NCBI GenBank assembly: GCA_037179515.1
Contig: JAXCGZ010000095.1
Location: 87,650-151,649, forward strand
Length of the DNA: 64,000 nt
Source: Halocaridina rubra
Taxonomy: Eukaryota > Arthropoda > Malacostraca > Decapoda > Atyidae
Direction: 5' to 3'
A program made the translations under genes and the position numbers. The notes below the pieces were generated by a model. It saw only the letters and a program-made list of their open reading frames with translations. It was not told the DNA's origin and did not search any database. Each line of letters begins with the position of its first letter. Within the stretch, counting starts at the first letter, position 1. Positions 14,850-25,693 of the stretch are shown piece after piece.

Positions 14850-16960
14850 GTTCACAGCTTACGGCCCCCAGTACCCAGCATAGAATGGTGCGAGAAATCT
14901 CCGGGGATCTTGTTGACTTCACTATTGGCTTGAGGGCAGACACCCTTAGTGGTAGTAATGGTTCTGCCCTTAACCTTGCATCTCCCAATAGATTTGCTTC
15001 TTTCACTCTTCACTAACTTATAATTCGTGGGCTGAACACTAATTTTACGTCTGTGGAACAGCACTTGGGTACTTCCCTTCCTAACCTCCTCCTCCTATTT
15101 GAAACCCAGATATCTATCCATGCTTCCACTGACCCATTTCGAATCTCTCACTATACCCTGAATGCGAGGAGGTAGTTAATGCTATCTCAATCCATAGTTT
15201 TAAGGACAGGTATGATAAGTATCACTAAGTCTAAAATGAAACCGATCAGGAGACGGGAAGATACGAGCTTTGGGCTCTTTCCCGTAAACACAATTAGGTA
15301 ATCACAATTAGGTAATCACTCGTTTTCGTTCCAAAGGTGGGGTCTGTGCCTACTGCAACGCTAACACTCCCATTGAAGACTCATGGACTTTGAATCTTCT
15401 GACTTTGATGTTCTCTGGCTAAAAATCTATCTCTCCAATACTACTATATTCCTTTGGGTCTGCTACTGTTCTCCAAACTCCACCAAGTTTGTGTCTTTCT
15501 TTGAATATCTGTCCTCGTACCGTGAGTCCTTGCTATCTTCTCACCCACATGGCGAAGTTCTCTATATTGGAGACTTCAATGTACACCACAATGAGTGGCT
15601 TAATTCTTCTCACACTGATGTGGGAGGAAGTGAGGCCTTGCTTCCTCTATTACTCATGATCTGGAGCAATTTATCAAACACCCTACACTTGTTCCTGATT
15701 GACATAAAAATACAGCAACCATTCTTGACCTATTTCTTAGATCTAACCATTCAAACTACTCTTATTCTGTTCTTTCCCCTCTTAATAGATATGACTAATC
15801 TGTGAACTGAATCTCTTCCATTTTTGCTCCCCCTCCACCAATCCCTCATACTCAGCACTGCCTTTGGCACTTTGAGCGTACACAACATGAATCTTTGCGT
15901 AACTTCCTCTTTGACTTCCCATGGGATGACTACTGCTTTTGGTCCTGCAACCCTCATCATGTAGCTCTAAAAGTTGCCGAGATCATAACCTCGGGAATGG
16001 AGACATATATCCCCTCTTCTACAAAAACTTTCTCTTCCCCTAAACCTTGGCTTGACCATGCCTGCTCTATGGCTACCCAGCCCAGGAATCGGGCACACCA
16101 GTCTTAACAAGCCTCACCTTCCAATTTAACTCACTCTTCTTTTATTGTAGCTAGGAACTGCTGTACTGCTCAGATTCAAAGGTCCAAGGCTTCCTTATAA
16201 GAAGGAAAGTTGATGACAATTTGACAGTCTGGTACAAGGTTCTGATGGGCAAACTTCCTGCCTATGGTTTTACCCCTTCTCTCTATTCTCTGACTTCCAG
16301 TTCTATTTCTGACCATTTTATATCTGTCGTTGTTGATGGTGCGACATCTAAGTCTTTCTCTTTTGCCAGTAGTGCTCCACAGGGCTCTGTTCTTTCACCA
16401 ATTCTGTTCTGTCTTTTCATCAATAATCTTTTATAGTCTCCATCTTCCTCTCTTCTTCTTGCCTTTGTTGATGATTCTACCCTTCACTTTTCCTCTGCAG
16501 TTTCTTCACAGCCTTTATCTGCAACTCATAATCAGTCTCGTATCACTCTTTCTTCTACTCTCAACTCCAATTTGCAGAGGGAATCTGAGTAGGGTATTAA
16601 AAATTTAGTTAAATTCAATGCCTCCAAGTCACAGTTTATGGCTATCTCATTATATTCTTCTCCTCCTGATAACCCTATTGTCCTCGAAACTAACAAAATT
16701 TACATTCTTAATTCTATCAACATATTAGGGATTCATATAGCCTCTAACTTGTCTTGTCTTGGAGGAATCAAAAAGTCCAAATTTCTAAATCTTCATCCAA
16801 ATAATTGGGGGTTCTGTTTTGTTTCTGTCATTACTTTTCCTCTTAGCAGTTACTTAAAATCAATAAAGGTCTTATGTGTCCCAGCTTAGAATACTGCTCA
16901 CACATCTAAGGCAGTCAGACTCATTAATAGCTATAAATAGCCTTTGCTACTTCAAGTTTT
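14850..16960 (+). pseudogene. Second LINE family (Jockey-superfamily-like), decayed
   Basis: The start of an endonuclease (IRGLNTNFTSVEQHL, ETQIS) is at about 15,019-15,163. After a CR1 insertion it continues at 15,320 (RSKGGVCAYC). The endonuclease motif GDFNVHHNEW lies near 15,570. Reverse transcriptase motifs SAPQGSVLSPILF (about 16,370) and FVDDST (about 16,465) follow, then a region with KFNASKSQ. Many stops and shifts separate them. The translation is not close to the CR1 family of this window, so it is a different lineage. The clade within the Jockey/I group is uncertain. Confidence 0.8.
15164..15319 (+). mobile_element. Short 3' CR1 fragment inserted in the second LINE
   Basis: About 156 bp match the CR1 3' end, from GCGAGGAGGTAG to the double AATTAGGTAATCAC tail. 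The host LINE reading continues on both sides, so this is a strongly 5'-truncated insertion. I could not define a target duplication. Confidence 0.88.
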
Positions 16961-16989
16961 GATAATACCATTTTTTGGTGCCATTATTT

Positions 16990-18626
16990 CCTAGTCACAA
17001 GAGCCAAGAGGATAATGAGTTTTTGGATGATGATATACCAGAAAATGCTGTGCCAGAGAAACAGTTGGCATTCAAAGAATTTCTAGATACTTGCCTGTAA
17101 GCAAGAATAAGGACTTAAGAGAAGAAATGAAAACATTTTCAAGAGCACAATAGCTCGAAATGCAGAACGGATAGCTATCATTGCAAAAGGAAAACAACTA
17201 TATGACTTAAAAAAGGAAAATTGGAGAGTGAACTGATGCTCAAGAGGAAATAACAGAGATCAATGGAGGAACTCAACAAGTTGAAGGAAGAAGTTAATTT
17301 TGATGAAACTTCAGAACACCAGCTGCAAAGTGAAGGGTTTGGTCCCATCACAAATGTAACCATACCCCTGAATACACCGGGATGCCCAAAAGTGACCAGT
17401 GTAATTCCAATATTTTAAAGTACACCTAAAGAGCACCTGAGAAAACCCTCAAGAGTATCAGTGGACCCCTCTAATGTTGAAATAGAAGATTCAGAAAAGA
17501 AAGCTGCATCTGTTTTAGTAGATGCCTCAAGTCAGGTGTTGGATCTGTCCCGAACACAGCAACAGTCTATAGTAGAATCTCTTCAAGTACCTAGAGGAGA
17601 AATTCATCCATTTAGTGGTGATGCTTTGGAGTATTGGCCATTCATAAGGTCATTTAAGGATAGCATAGGGTGTTTGTCAATCCCAGCAGCTAAAAAACTG
17701 GCTTGCTTAGGAAAGTACTGTAAAGAAAAGGCATCTCTTATTATAAAAGTCCTGAAAAAGGCTATATAAGAGCTTTAGAAATTTTGGAAGAAATATTTGG
17801 AAACCCTTATAATATTACATGTGAATGGGTAAGAACAATTACCAATAGACCAGATGTGAAGGAATCAGCTGATCTTAGAGAGTTTGCTGATGAGCTCGCT
17901 TGCTGTCTTGAGCCCCTTAAGGAAATTCACTCTATCAGTCAGCTAGCAAGTGGAGACAATATGCTAAATATAGTGGAAAAGTTACCTTATTGTCTGCAGA
18001 CAAGGTGGGTAAAAGTTAATCATGAGATTCACTCAAAGTATAGAAGAGGAGCAGAATTTACAGAACTTGTGAAGTTCATTTGTGATGTTGCTGACGAGGC
18101 TTCAGATCCAGTGTTTGGAAAATTGGTTAGTAAGAATCAGACAAAGGAAAAAGGTAAGAATCAGATGAACAGAGCTCCAAAGAGAAGGGGTGAAAGTTTT
18201 GCTGTCAATGCTTCTGTAACTGAGGATACATTTAGACCAGAAAGTAGGAAATGGACAGGAGGTAAGTGTCCTTGTTGTGGACAAAAACATTATGTAATAT
18301 CTTGTTCACAATTTAAAGCTATGAAAGTAAAGGACCGTTGGAATCTTGTAAAATCTAAGGGTCTCTGTGTAAATTGTTTTTCTCAGGGACACATTGCTAA
18401 AGATTGTTCAAGAAAATTTATCTGTAATGTTGAAGGCTGTGGAAGGAAACACAGCAAGTATCTTCATCTCCCAAGTAAGACAGCAGATGATGTTGCTTAT
18501 ATACAGGAAGCACCAACACACACTCCTACATTAGAATCATGGATGCCAGTAGCAGCAACACAGTTTACTAACTACACACCACTGAATAGTTTTATGAATC
18601 CCAGAGTGAGGAACTTCACCTGCTGA
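16990..18626 (+). pseudogene. BEL/Pao gag
   Basis: Gag forms the capsid-like particle. The region up to 17,460 carries several stops. The 17,461-17,769 part holds the LPKL-type gag motif as GEIHPFSGDALEYW, typical of the DUF1759-like gag of BEL/Pao. A stop at 17,767 and a frame change lead into 17,784-18,626. There a cysteine-rich region near residues 165-235 of this second frame includes CVNCFSQGHIAKDC, a classic CCHC zinc knuckle, with another Cys/His cluster on each side. These clusters are the BEL/Pao nucleocapsid signature. Confidence 0.85.
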
Positions 18627-18639
18627 CAAGGTGGTAGGC

Positions 18640-18974
18640 TTGCTCTTCCTATAGTGCCAGCAAGAGTCAGATGTGTGGATACTAATATTGTTGTTGATAC
18701 ATATGCACTGTTAGACCCAGTAACAAATACTACATATTGCACAGAAGAATTATGCAAAAAGTTAGGAACCAGAGGTGTAACTCGTCAGTTGGAACTCACT
18801 ACTATTGCACAGACAAGAATGCCTATGAATTCAACTGTTATTACTCTTCTTGTATCTGATCTTGATAACACACATAAACCTTTTTATATACAAGAAGTAG
18901 CTGTTAGGCCAACATTGAATTTAGATTGTCAGGCTTGTCAAGTTAACTTGATATTGAAAGGTGGTCACACCTGA
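18640..18974 (+). pseudogene. BEL/Pao aspartic protease, catalytic motif lost
   Basis: The protease should cut the polyprotein. The usual ALLDTGS/ALLDSGS motif reads ALLDPVTNTTYC here, so the conserved S/T-G after the catalytic aspartate is gone. The downstream part (EELCKKLG, a hydrophobic strand, then the NLDCQACQVNLI region) fits the family. A stop at 18,972 separates it from the reverse transcriptase region. Confidence 0.78.
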
Positions 18975-18994
18975 AGAACCTACGGTTACCTGAG

Positions 18995-21030
18995 TTGGAG
19001 GTAGATCAGGTTCACCTGCTAGTAGGGCAGGATTGTGCTAATCTCTTACTACCTGATGAAGTAAAAAAGGGACAACCAGTTGAGCCATTTGCCATTCATA
19101 CACCATTAGGTTGGGGCATTAACATTCCTATTGAGCCTTTTAAGCCCACAGTGAGATCTTCTCATTTTGTACACACTACTTCAGTGATGGAGAAGGACCT
19201 ATTTAACTTATGGGATCTGGAAGGAGTCAACTGCGAAACACCAGGTAAGTCTCAGAGTGACTTAAAAGGTTTAGAAGTCTGGGATAAGAACCAGTCTTTA
19301 ATAAATGGTCACTTTGCATTGAATATTCCTTTTACGGCAGAAAGACCTTGCCTACCTGACAACCATGCTATGGTTGAACGACGCTTACAGATGTTGGGAA
19401 AGCAATTAGATAAAGATAGGAATCTGAAAGAGAGGTACACAAAGGAAACTCATGAACTTTTAGAAAAAGGTCATGCTAATTTGGTGCCACTGGAAGACAT
19501 GAGCAGAGCTGATGGCAAGGTATGGTACTTCCCACATCACCCAGTACACAATCCTAAGAAACCTGATAAGACTAGAACTGTATTTGATTGTGCTGCAAAG
19601 TTTGGAAAATCATCACTAAATGACCATGTATGGCAAGGACATGACCTGGCAATTAAATTAATAGGAGTCTTATTGAGATTTAGACAGGGAGCCATTGCTT
19701 TCATAGCTGACACTGAGGCAATGTTTTTGCAAGTGAGAGTTCCTCTAGAGGATTGAGATGTGCTGTATTTCCTGTGGTTTCAGGGAGATGATACAGAAGG
19801 TGAGATTATGACATACCACATGACTTCACACCTTTTTGGAGGGGTTTGGACTCCTAGCTGTGCAAACTATGCACTTCAGCAAGTAACCAGAGAATTTAAA
19901 GAAGAATTTCCTCAGGCAGTGTTGGACACTATTCTTCATAATTTTTATGTGGATGACTGCTTGAAATCTGTGAAGACACTGGGGACTGCAGTGATGCATC
20001 TCTTGGCTATGAGACGTTTTTGTCTTACAAAGTATGTTTCTAACTCACCAAAGTTAATGACCAGGATACCTAGAGACAGATAGGGAAAATCATTCTCCAC
20101 CCTGGATGTCAGCATGGAAAAGCTGCCACAGAGCTTGCACTTGGTATGCTGTGGGACATTGAGTCTGACTGTTTCAGGTGTGACGTGCAGGTAAGAGATA
20201 AACCAAGAACAAAAAGAGGAGTACTTAACACACTCAGCACGGTGTATGATCCCTTATGATATGTGAGTCCATTTGTGCTACAGGCAAGAAGGTTATTCAA
20301 GCAATTGTGCAGGCTGGAAAAAGGATGAGACAAGTCCTTTCCAAGAGACTTGGAGGAACACTGGGGCCGGTGGCTGAATGACTTGCCTATTATTGAGGAG
20401 TTCAGGATTCCTTGATGTGTTGTACCAAATAACAAACTTGTAAGGACAGCCCCGTTGAATCATTTTTGTGATGCTTCAGAGTATGGCTATAGGGCTGTTT
20501 CATATTTATTAACTGTTTTTGAGGATCGAACTATCTCTATTTATCTCATGATGGCAAAATCTAGACTTGCACCTTTAAAGGGTTCCACCATTCCACGCTT
20601 AGAGTTGGCTGGAGCACTAGAAGCAGTTAGATTAGACAAACTTCAACAAGAAGAGTTGGAAATAATATTAGAAAAATCTATTTTTTGGACAGATAGCACT
20701 ATTGCGTTATGGTATTTACAGAGTACAGCAAAGAGGTTTCAAACTTACATTGCCAATAGAGTGGCATAGATTTTGGATCACGCCACAAAAACACAGTGGA
20801 GATATGTATCCACTACTGAGAATCCTGTAGATGATGCATCCAGAGGGATGACAGCATGTGAACTTATTAGTGATGAACATTGGATAAAGGGACCTAGTTT
20901 TCTATATCAAAATAGAAGTACTTGGCCTGGGCAGCCTTCATTTAAGTGTGAAGAATTAGAAAGGATGGCTAAAGTAATGCCATCCCCAGTAGTGTATGCC
21001 ATTGATACTCTAGATGACCATACAAGCTGA
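18995..21030 (+). pseudogene. BEL/Pao reverse transcriptase and RNase H, interrupted
   Basis: The connector LLVGQDCANLLLPDE and GWGI lead to the reverse transcriptase. Motif A is FIADTEAMFLQVRV near 19,710 and the active site is YVDDCLKS near 19,950. A TGA at 19,754 breaks the frame. After 20,083 the thumb region is broken by stops and shifts. RNase H is visible at 20,455-20,769 (FCDASEYGY, PRLELAGALEAVRL, FWTDSTIALWYL). It ends with a stop at 20,767, then resumes as STTENPVDDASRG. Confidence 0.87.
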
Positions 21031-21147
21031 TTCCTGAGTCATTACTCCTCATGGCATAGACTGAAGAAAGCGGTTGCTTGGTTTCAAAGACTACGTCAAA
21101 TACTTAGAAAGAAACCATATCAAAGGGGACAACTAGTAGCAGATGAG

Positions 21148-22410
21148 ATGAGAATTGCTGAAGAAGCTATCATTCGACATACCCCGAATACACTTTTAGA
21201 TGAAAGGAAGATTAGTAAATTGAATCCCAAGAAGTCAACCTCAGGTCTTTTGTTGGTTGGAGGAAGACTAACAAAATTAAGACAAGAGTATTGCACTATG
21301 CATCAGTTTATATTGCCAAGTGATCACCCAATCTCAAAGCTCATCATAGAGGATTACCACAGCAAGGCAGGACATGCCAGAGTAGAGTGTGTACTGGCAG
21401 ACACCATGAGACGATATTGGATAATTAAAGGAAGGAAACTAGTAAAGAAGATAGTGCACCAGTGTATTATCTGTAGGAAGCTGAGAGGTAAAACAGAAAT
21501 CCAGCAGATGGCCAATTTGTCAGAAGCTAGGGTTACCCCATATGAACCCCCTTTAACCAGAGTGGGAGTGGATTACTTTGGCCCATTCATTGTGAGAAGA
21601 GCACTCTCAGAGGTAAAGAGGTATGGCTGCATCTTTAATTGCCTTGCTATCAGAGCTATGCATATTGAATTGGCACATTCTCTTGACATAGATAGCTTCA
21701 TCAGTGCACTGGAGAGATTCATGGCTAGAAGGGGAGAACCAAAGGAAATTTGGTCTAATAATGGCACTAATTTTATTGGAGCTCAGAATGAATTTCGTCT
21801 TGCCATAGAGGATTGGAGCCAGAATCAGATCCATGAGCATCTGTTGAAAAGGGAAGTCTCTTGGAAGTTTAATCCCCCTGGAGCCTCTCACATAGGTGGT
21901 GTCTGGGAGAGGCAAATTAAAACCATAAGATCTGTGTTGGCAGGGGTGATGAAACTACAAGTCACGGATGACGAAACCTTTGTAACTTTGCTGACCATTG
22001 TTGAGGGTATTATAAATGGTAGGCCTATCACCAAGTTATCTGATGATCCTATAGATGAAAGACTTTTGACACCCAATTACCTGCTGATGCTGAGAGGAGG
22101 TCTTGTGTTACCCCCTGGGAAGTTTGACAAAAAAGATGCATATCGGCGCTGATGGAAACAGCTGCAATATTTAGCAGACGTTTTCTGGCATAGGTGGTTA
22201 CAGGAGTACCTACCCACCTTACAAGAGTGCAAAAAATGGATGAAAGCACATCCTAATCTTAAGATAGGAGACTTAGTGCTACTGAAGCAAGACAATGTTC
22301 CTAGAAATCAATGGGTTGGTACGTTGTGTAGATGTGAGAACAGCAACAGGTGCGTATGAGAGGCCCATTACTGAAATTTATGTGCTAGAAAGTGCTGCCA
22401 TGGATGAAAA
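21148..22410 (+). pseudogene. BEL/Pao integrase
   Basis: Integrase joins the cDNA to chromosomal DNA. A zinc-binding HHCC-like region (YHSKAGH ... CIICRK) lies at residues 60-115 of the 21,148 frame. The core has VGVDYFGPF (first acidic residue), WSNNGTNF where SDNGTNF is usual, and GGVWERQIK with the glutamate. The second catalytic Asp is therefore Asn. A TGA at 22,150 interrupts the frame, which continues as a typical C-terminal tail ([24 protein letters not shown]) to about 22,320. More stops follow. Confidence 0.87.
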
Positions 22411-22491
22411 TTAGAAATAGAAAGTAACACAAGAAGTCTGTAGTATATACCTATTGATTAATATACCTACTTACACAGGAAGTGTAGCACT

Positions 22492-23004
22492 ATGTGAGGC
22501 CAAAACTTGAATATGCAGCCCCCATTTGAATCCAAACTTGAAAAAGCACGTAGTTAAGCTGAAAAAATTCAAAGACAACATGAAACTGGTGCCAGAAATA
22601 CACAATTTCAGTTATGATGAGGGGCTGAGGGAATCTTACCATCACTCGAAGCTAGAAGATTGAGGGGGATATGGTTACAGTTTTTAAATTCCTGCATGGT
22701 TATGACAGAGTGGATAGGGATCGATATTTTGATATGGCTGGCACTAGAACTAGAGGTCATAGTTTGAAACTTCGTAAGAAAACTTTTTTGCAGGCTGTAA
22801 GGAAGTACATTTTTTGTGAAAGAGTAATTGATAACTGGAATTTGCTAAGCAAGGAGGTAGCTAATGCTAACCCAAACCATAGTTTTAAGGACAAGTATGA
22901 TAAGTATCACTAAGTACAAAATAGAACCGAGCAGGAGACGTGAGGTTACGAGCTTGTGACTCATTCCCGTAGGCACAATTAGAAATTTACAATTAGGTAA
23001 TTAC
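22492..23004 (+). mobile_element. Diverged 5'-truncated CR1 3' fragment
   Basis: This matches the last 170 codons of CR1 ORF2 from the [10 protein letters not shown] region to the TAA at 22,911. Many substitutions and small deletions mark it as older than the other copies. The tail is degenerate (AATTAGGTAATTAC). Confidence 0.85.
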
Positions 23005-23164
23005 ATGCCTCATTCCTACTTGTAAGGGGTGTGGCCGAGCCAAGAAATTTGTATTCACCACGATCCCCACACACTTCAACCATTCCTCTCAGCTCCTTGG
23101 GGATAAAAAGTTACCACGTCTCTTCCCCTCCCACCTTGCTTGGGTCACCGACAAGGTAGGTGGG
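23005..23164 (+). repeat. Short unclassified repeat R1, left half (split by the gypsy-type element)
   Basis: From about 23,073 this matches 43,175-43,255 (CTCAGCTCCTTGGGGATA ... CAAGGTAGGTGGG). The repeat continues on the other side of the LTR element at 33,330-33,413. It has no coding frame. In both places it directly follows a CR1 tail. Confidence 0.7.
23160..23164. repeat. Target-site duplication GTGGG (left)
   Basis: The five bases before the left LTR equal the five bases after the right LTR (33,325-33,329). R1 is restored exactly when the element and one copy of GTGGG are removed. Confidence 0.92.
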
Positions 23165-25071
23165 TGTTGGGGTTTAGGATGCTAGAGTGTTGTTAAGATT
23201 CTGTTTTACTAAGGGGACTCAAAGTACCGAGCTCGGTTAAGAGCTCACAAACAGACAGGACAGATATTTGTACTTGAACACCCCGTCTCTATTACCATTA
23301 GTCGGTTAAATGAAACTCAGAATTCAACTTTCTTTTAATTTTGGAAATGCAATGACATTAAAAGAATTGAATTAAATTTCTCAAATTAAATTTTATGAAA
23401 TGCTGCCTCGAATCCCGGAGGTGGTGAGCACGATTTCGTTTCCCAGCACCACGGACGTATGCCAAGACTTTGGCCTCAACTCGACGATTACCTCTGTCAC
23501 ACAGGCAGAGTAGAATACAGGACACTGCAATTTCAGAAACAGAAATGACACACTGTTTATAATGGGAAACTGAAAGCATGAGCACACATATAATGAGTTT
23601 CCAATGTCATTCTACTGGATAAAAATATATTGGTTATTCACAGCTAACCAGCAATATTTATGCTACCATAATAGCATACAAAACCATTAATTCTTTACTG
23701 GTTTTAAAGGAAAACAATATATTCACAATAAATGAAGAATAAGCAAGACAAATACAGTACTGTATGTATTCCTTAAATTGTGTGTAACCACAAAAGTTGC
23801 AATGCTTATTACTGATTAACAATTAATATGGTAAAACACTCTATTTAGGATAAAGGAAGAATCTACGAGATAAATACAGTATTCATTCACTTTTGGTTAT
23901 CAAGAACTGTTTGCAATGAAAAAAAAGGGTGCAAAACCACCTTTTGAGGTATTTGCAACTTATAACTCAAAACACTTTATCCCCAACATATGAAGAATTA
24001 GCAAGATACATACAGTATGCATTCATTAAATTGTGGTTAACAGGAAATATTTGCAAAGCCAACAGGGTAAAACTACCTTTTAATTATTTGCAATTTGTAT
24101 AGCAAATAGCTTTATTGACGAGTTTTTGACGTAAAACACTTTATTTACGATGATAGAAAGAGGTGAAATGAAATAGAATTTATTAGGAAAAGAGATAGAT
24201 TTTTACGGGCTCATAACCAGTCTTCAGAGGATGAGATTTTCGTTTATCATATTCAATGAAAAGAAACTTCTTAGCAATGCATATCAGCTGTAATTTACAG
24301 GTTAAGGAATTAACTTTGGCATGTGAGATTCCAGTTTGGCAATCTACAAAATTTTGTGTGTATGGGAATTGAATCTGAGAATAAAAATCCGTAAGATTTA
24401 GCCAGTAACGAATGTAACTAATTCTCGAAAATAAACCAATTTGCTTGACCCACGAGCTTTGCCATACACTATCCCTCACCTTGTTGTGCTAGATGAATTC
24501 CTGTGAAGATGCCACGTAAATAAGGTTTGAAATAAACTTAAGACTGCTCAGGCGAGATGTTGCCTCTTCGAAGTTTTAGCGCCAAAGGAGGACGCCTCAT
24601 TGTCCCTACTGGTGAGTTCATCTGTAGGATACATTTTCTAGAGCAGTAACTGGCTCTGATATAATTTAAGGACTATTTTAGTGGTGGTCCCTGGCAGGCA
24701 TTTATAGCAGAGATGCAAGGGAGAGACAGTATATTTAGGTGCAACAAGTGGAAGCAAATAAAATAAAACGAGAATAATAATAAAAAGTTAGGTTACTGGT
24801 AAACAATCTCCAGAATGTTCTTGGCTCGTAGCAGACGAAAAATAGGAGCAGCCTTTAAATCGGGACTATACTTCTACACGTACAAGAAGAGTAAATAAGG
24901 TATATTTAAAATTAGCTATAAGCTAAAATATAAATTGCAAATAATCATAATCTGCAAAAGTCAAGAAGTGGGAATTAATTTTTTTAGTTAGAAAATAACA
25001 GTCAAGTTACTAAATTAATTAATAAGGCATCTAACAGCCTTTGGTTACTTTGACCGAAACACTCTGTCACA
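23165..25071 (-). repeat. 3' LTR of the Gmr1-like element
   Basis: This 1,907-bp repeat matches 31,417-33,324. In element orientation it begins TGTGACAGAG and ends CCCCAACA, the usual TG...CA. LTRs of 1.9 kb are long for a gypsy-type element. Confidence 0.95.
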
Positions 25072-25693
25072 AAGGCCCTTTCTAGAGAATATTGATTTAG
25101 CAAAATTCTACTACAGAAGGTGAAAAAAGAACAGAGGAAGTTACGGTGACTTCAGTGTTATTATGAGGGATGAGATATCCTTTTCATGGAAAAGAACAAA
25201 TGAACAATAAGAATGGGATCCACCACTGGAACATATCATACTATTAGGAAAAGTGAACAAGTCTTGTAAACAAAACATTAAACGACATGCAAAACATAAG
25301 GGAAATGTGATCAAATTCAAATGTCAAGAAAATTAAATTACAATTAGATATCAATGAATATCAACATTTAAGTTTATGTATGCTTCACATGCAAGAAGGC
25401 AATAATATAATATACAAAAAAAATACAGTATACGCAAATTAAAAATTTGAACCACGTCGTCATTAACATTGGCGACTGGATTTAAAACAGTTTTAGCTAT
25501 TCAACACTAAACTAAAATGTTTCCGCCATGTTCTGGCTTTCAAAGTCCCACAAAGGGAAATATAAAACTACTAACAAAGAATTATTCTTCATCTTTTTCG
25601 TCTTCCATCAGGAATAACGTTTGTACGCTAAAATAAACAAGTACAGTACAGTATTAAAGACATAAAAGATAAACATAAAAAATAAACAACACA
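25072..25693 (-). other. 3' non-coding region of the Gmr1-like element, with putative polypurine tract
   Basis: No reading frame is supported between the end of RNase H and the 3' LTR. In element orientation the bases next to the LTR read AGAAAGGGCCTT. The AGAAAGGG part could serve as a short polypurine tract, but it is weak. No envelope gene is present. Confidence 0.6.

Larger units (their letters stand above)
16980..22430 (+). mobile_element. BEL/Pao LTR retrotransposon, decayed internal region
   Basis: Domains follow the BEL/Pao order: gag, zinc knuckles, protease, reverse transcriptase with YVDD, RNase H, integrase. No LTR pair is visible at the ends; on the left it abuts the decayed LINE and on the right a CR1 fragment starts at 22,492. 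Stops and frameshifts occur in every domain. It is an old, internally near-complete copy without recognisable LTRs. Confidence 0.88.

Noticed and set aside
23358..23587. Frames of 64-75 codons repeated at 31,610-31,839
   Set aside because: They occur twice only because they lie in the two LTRs, and no domain is recognised.
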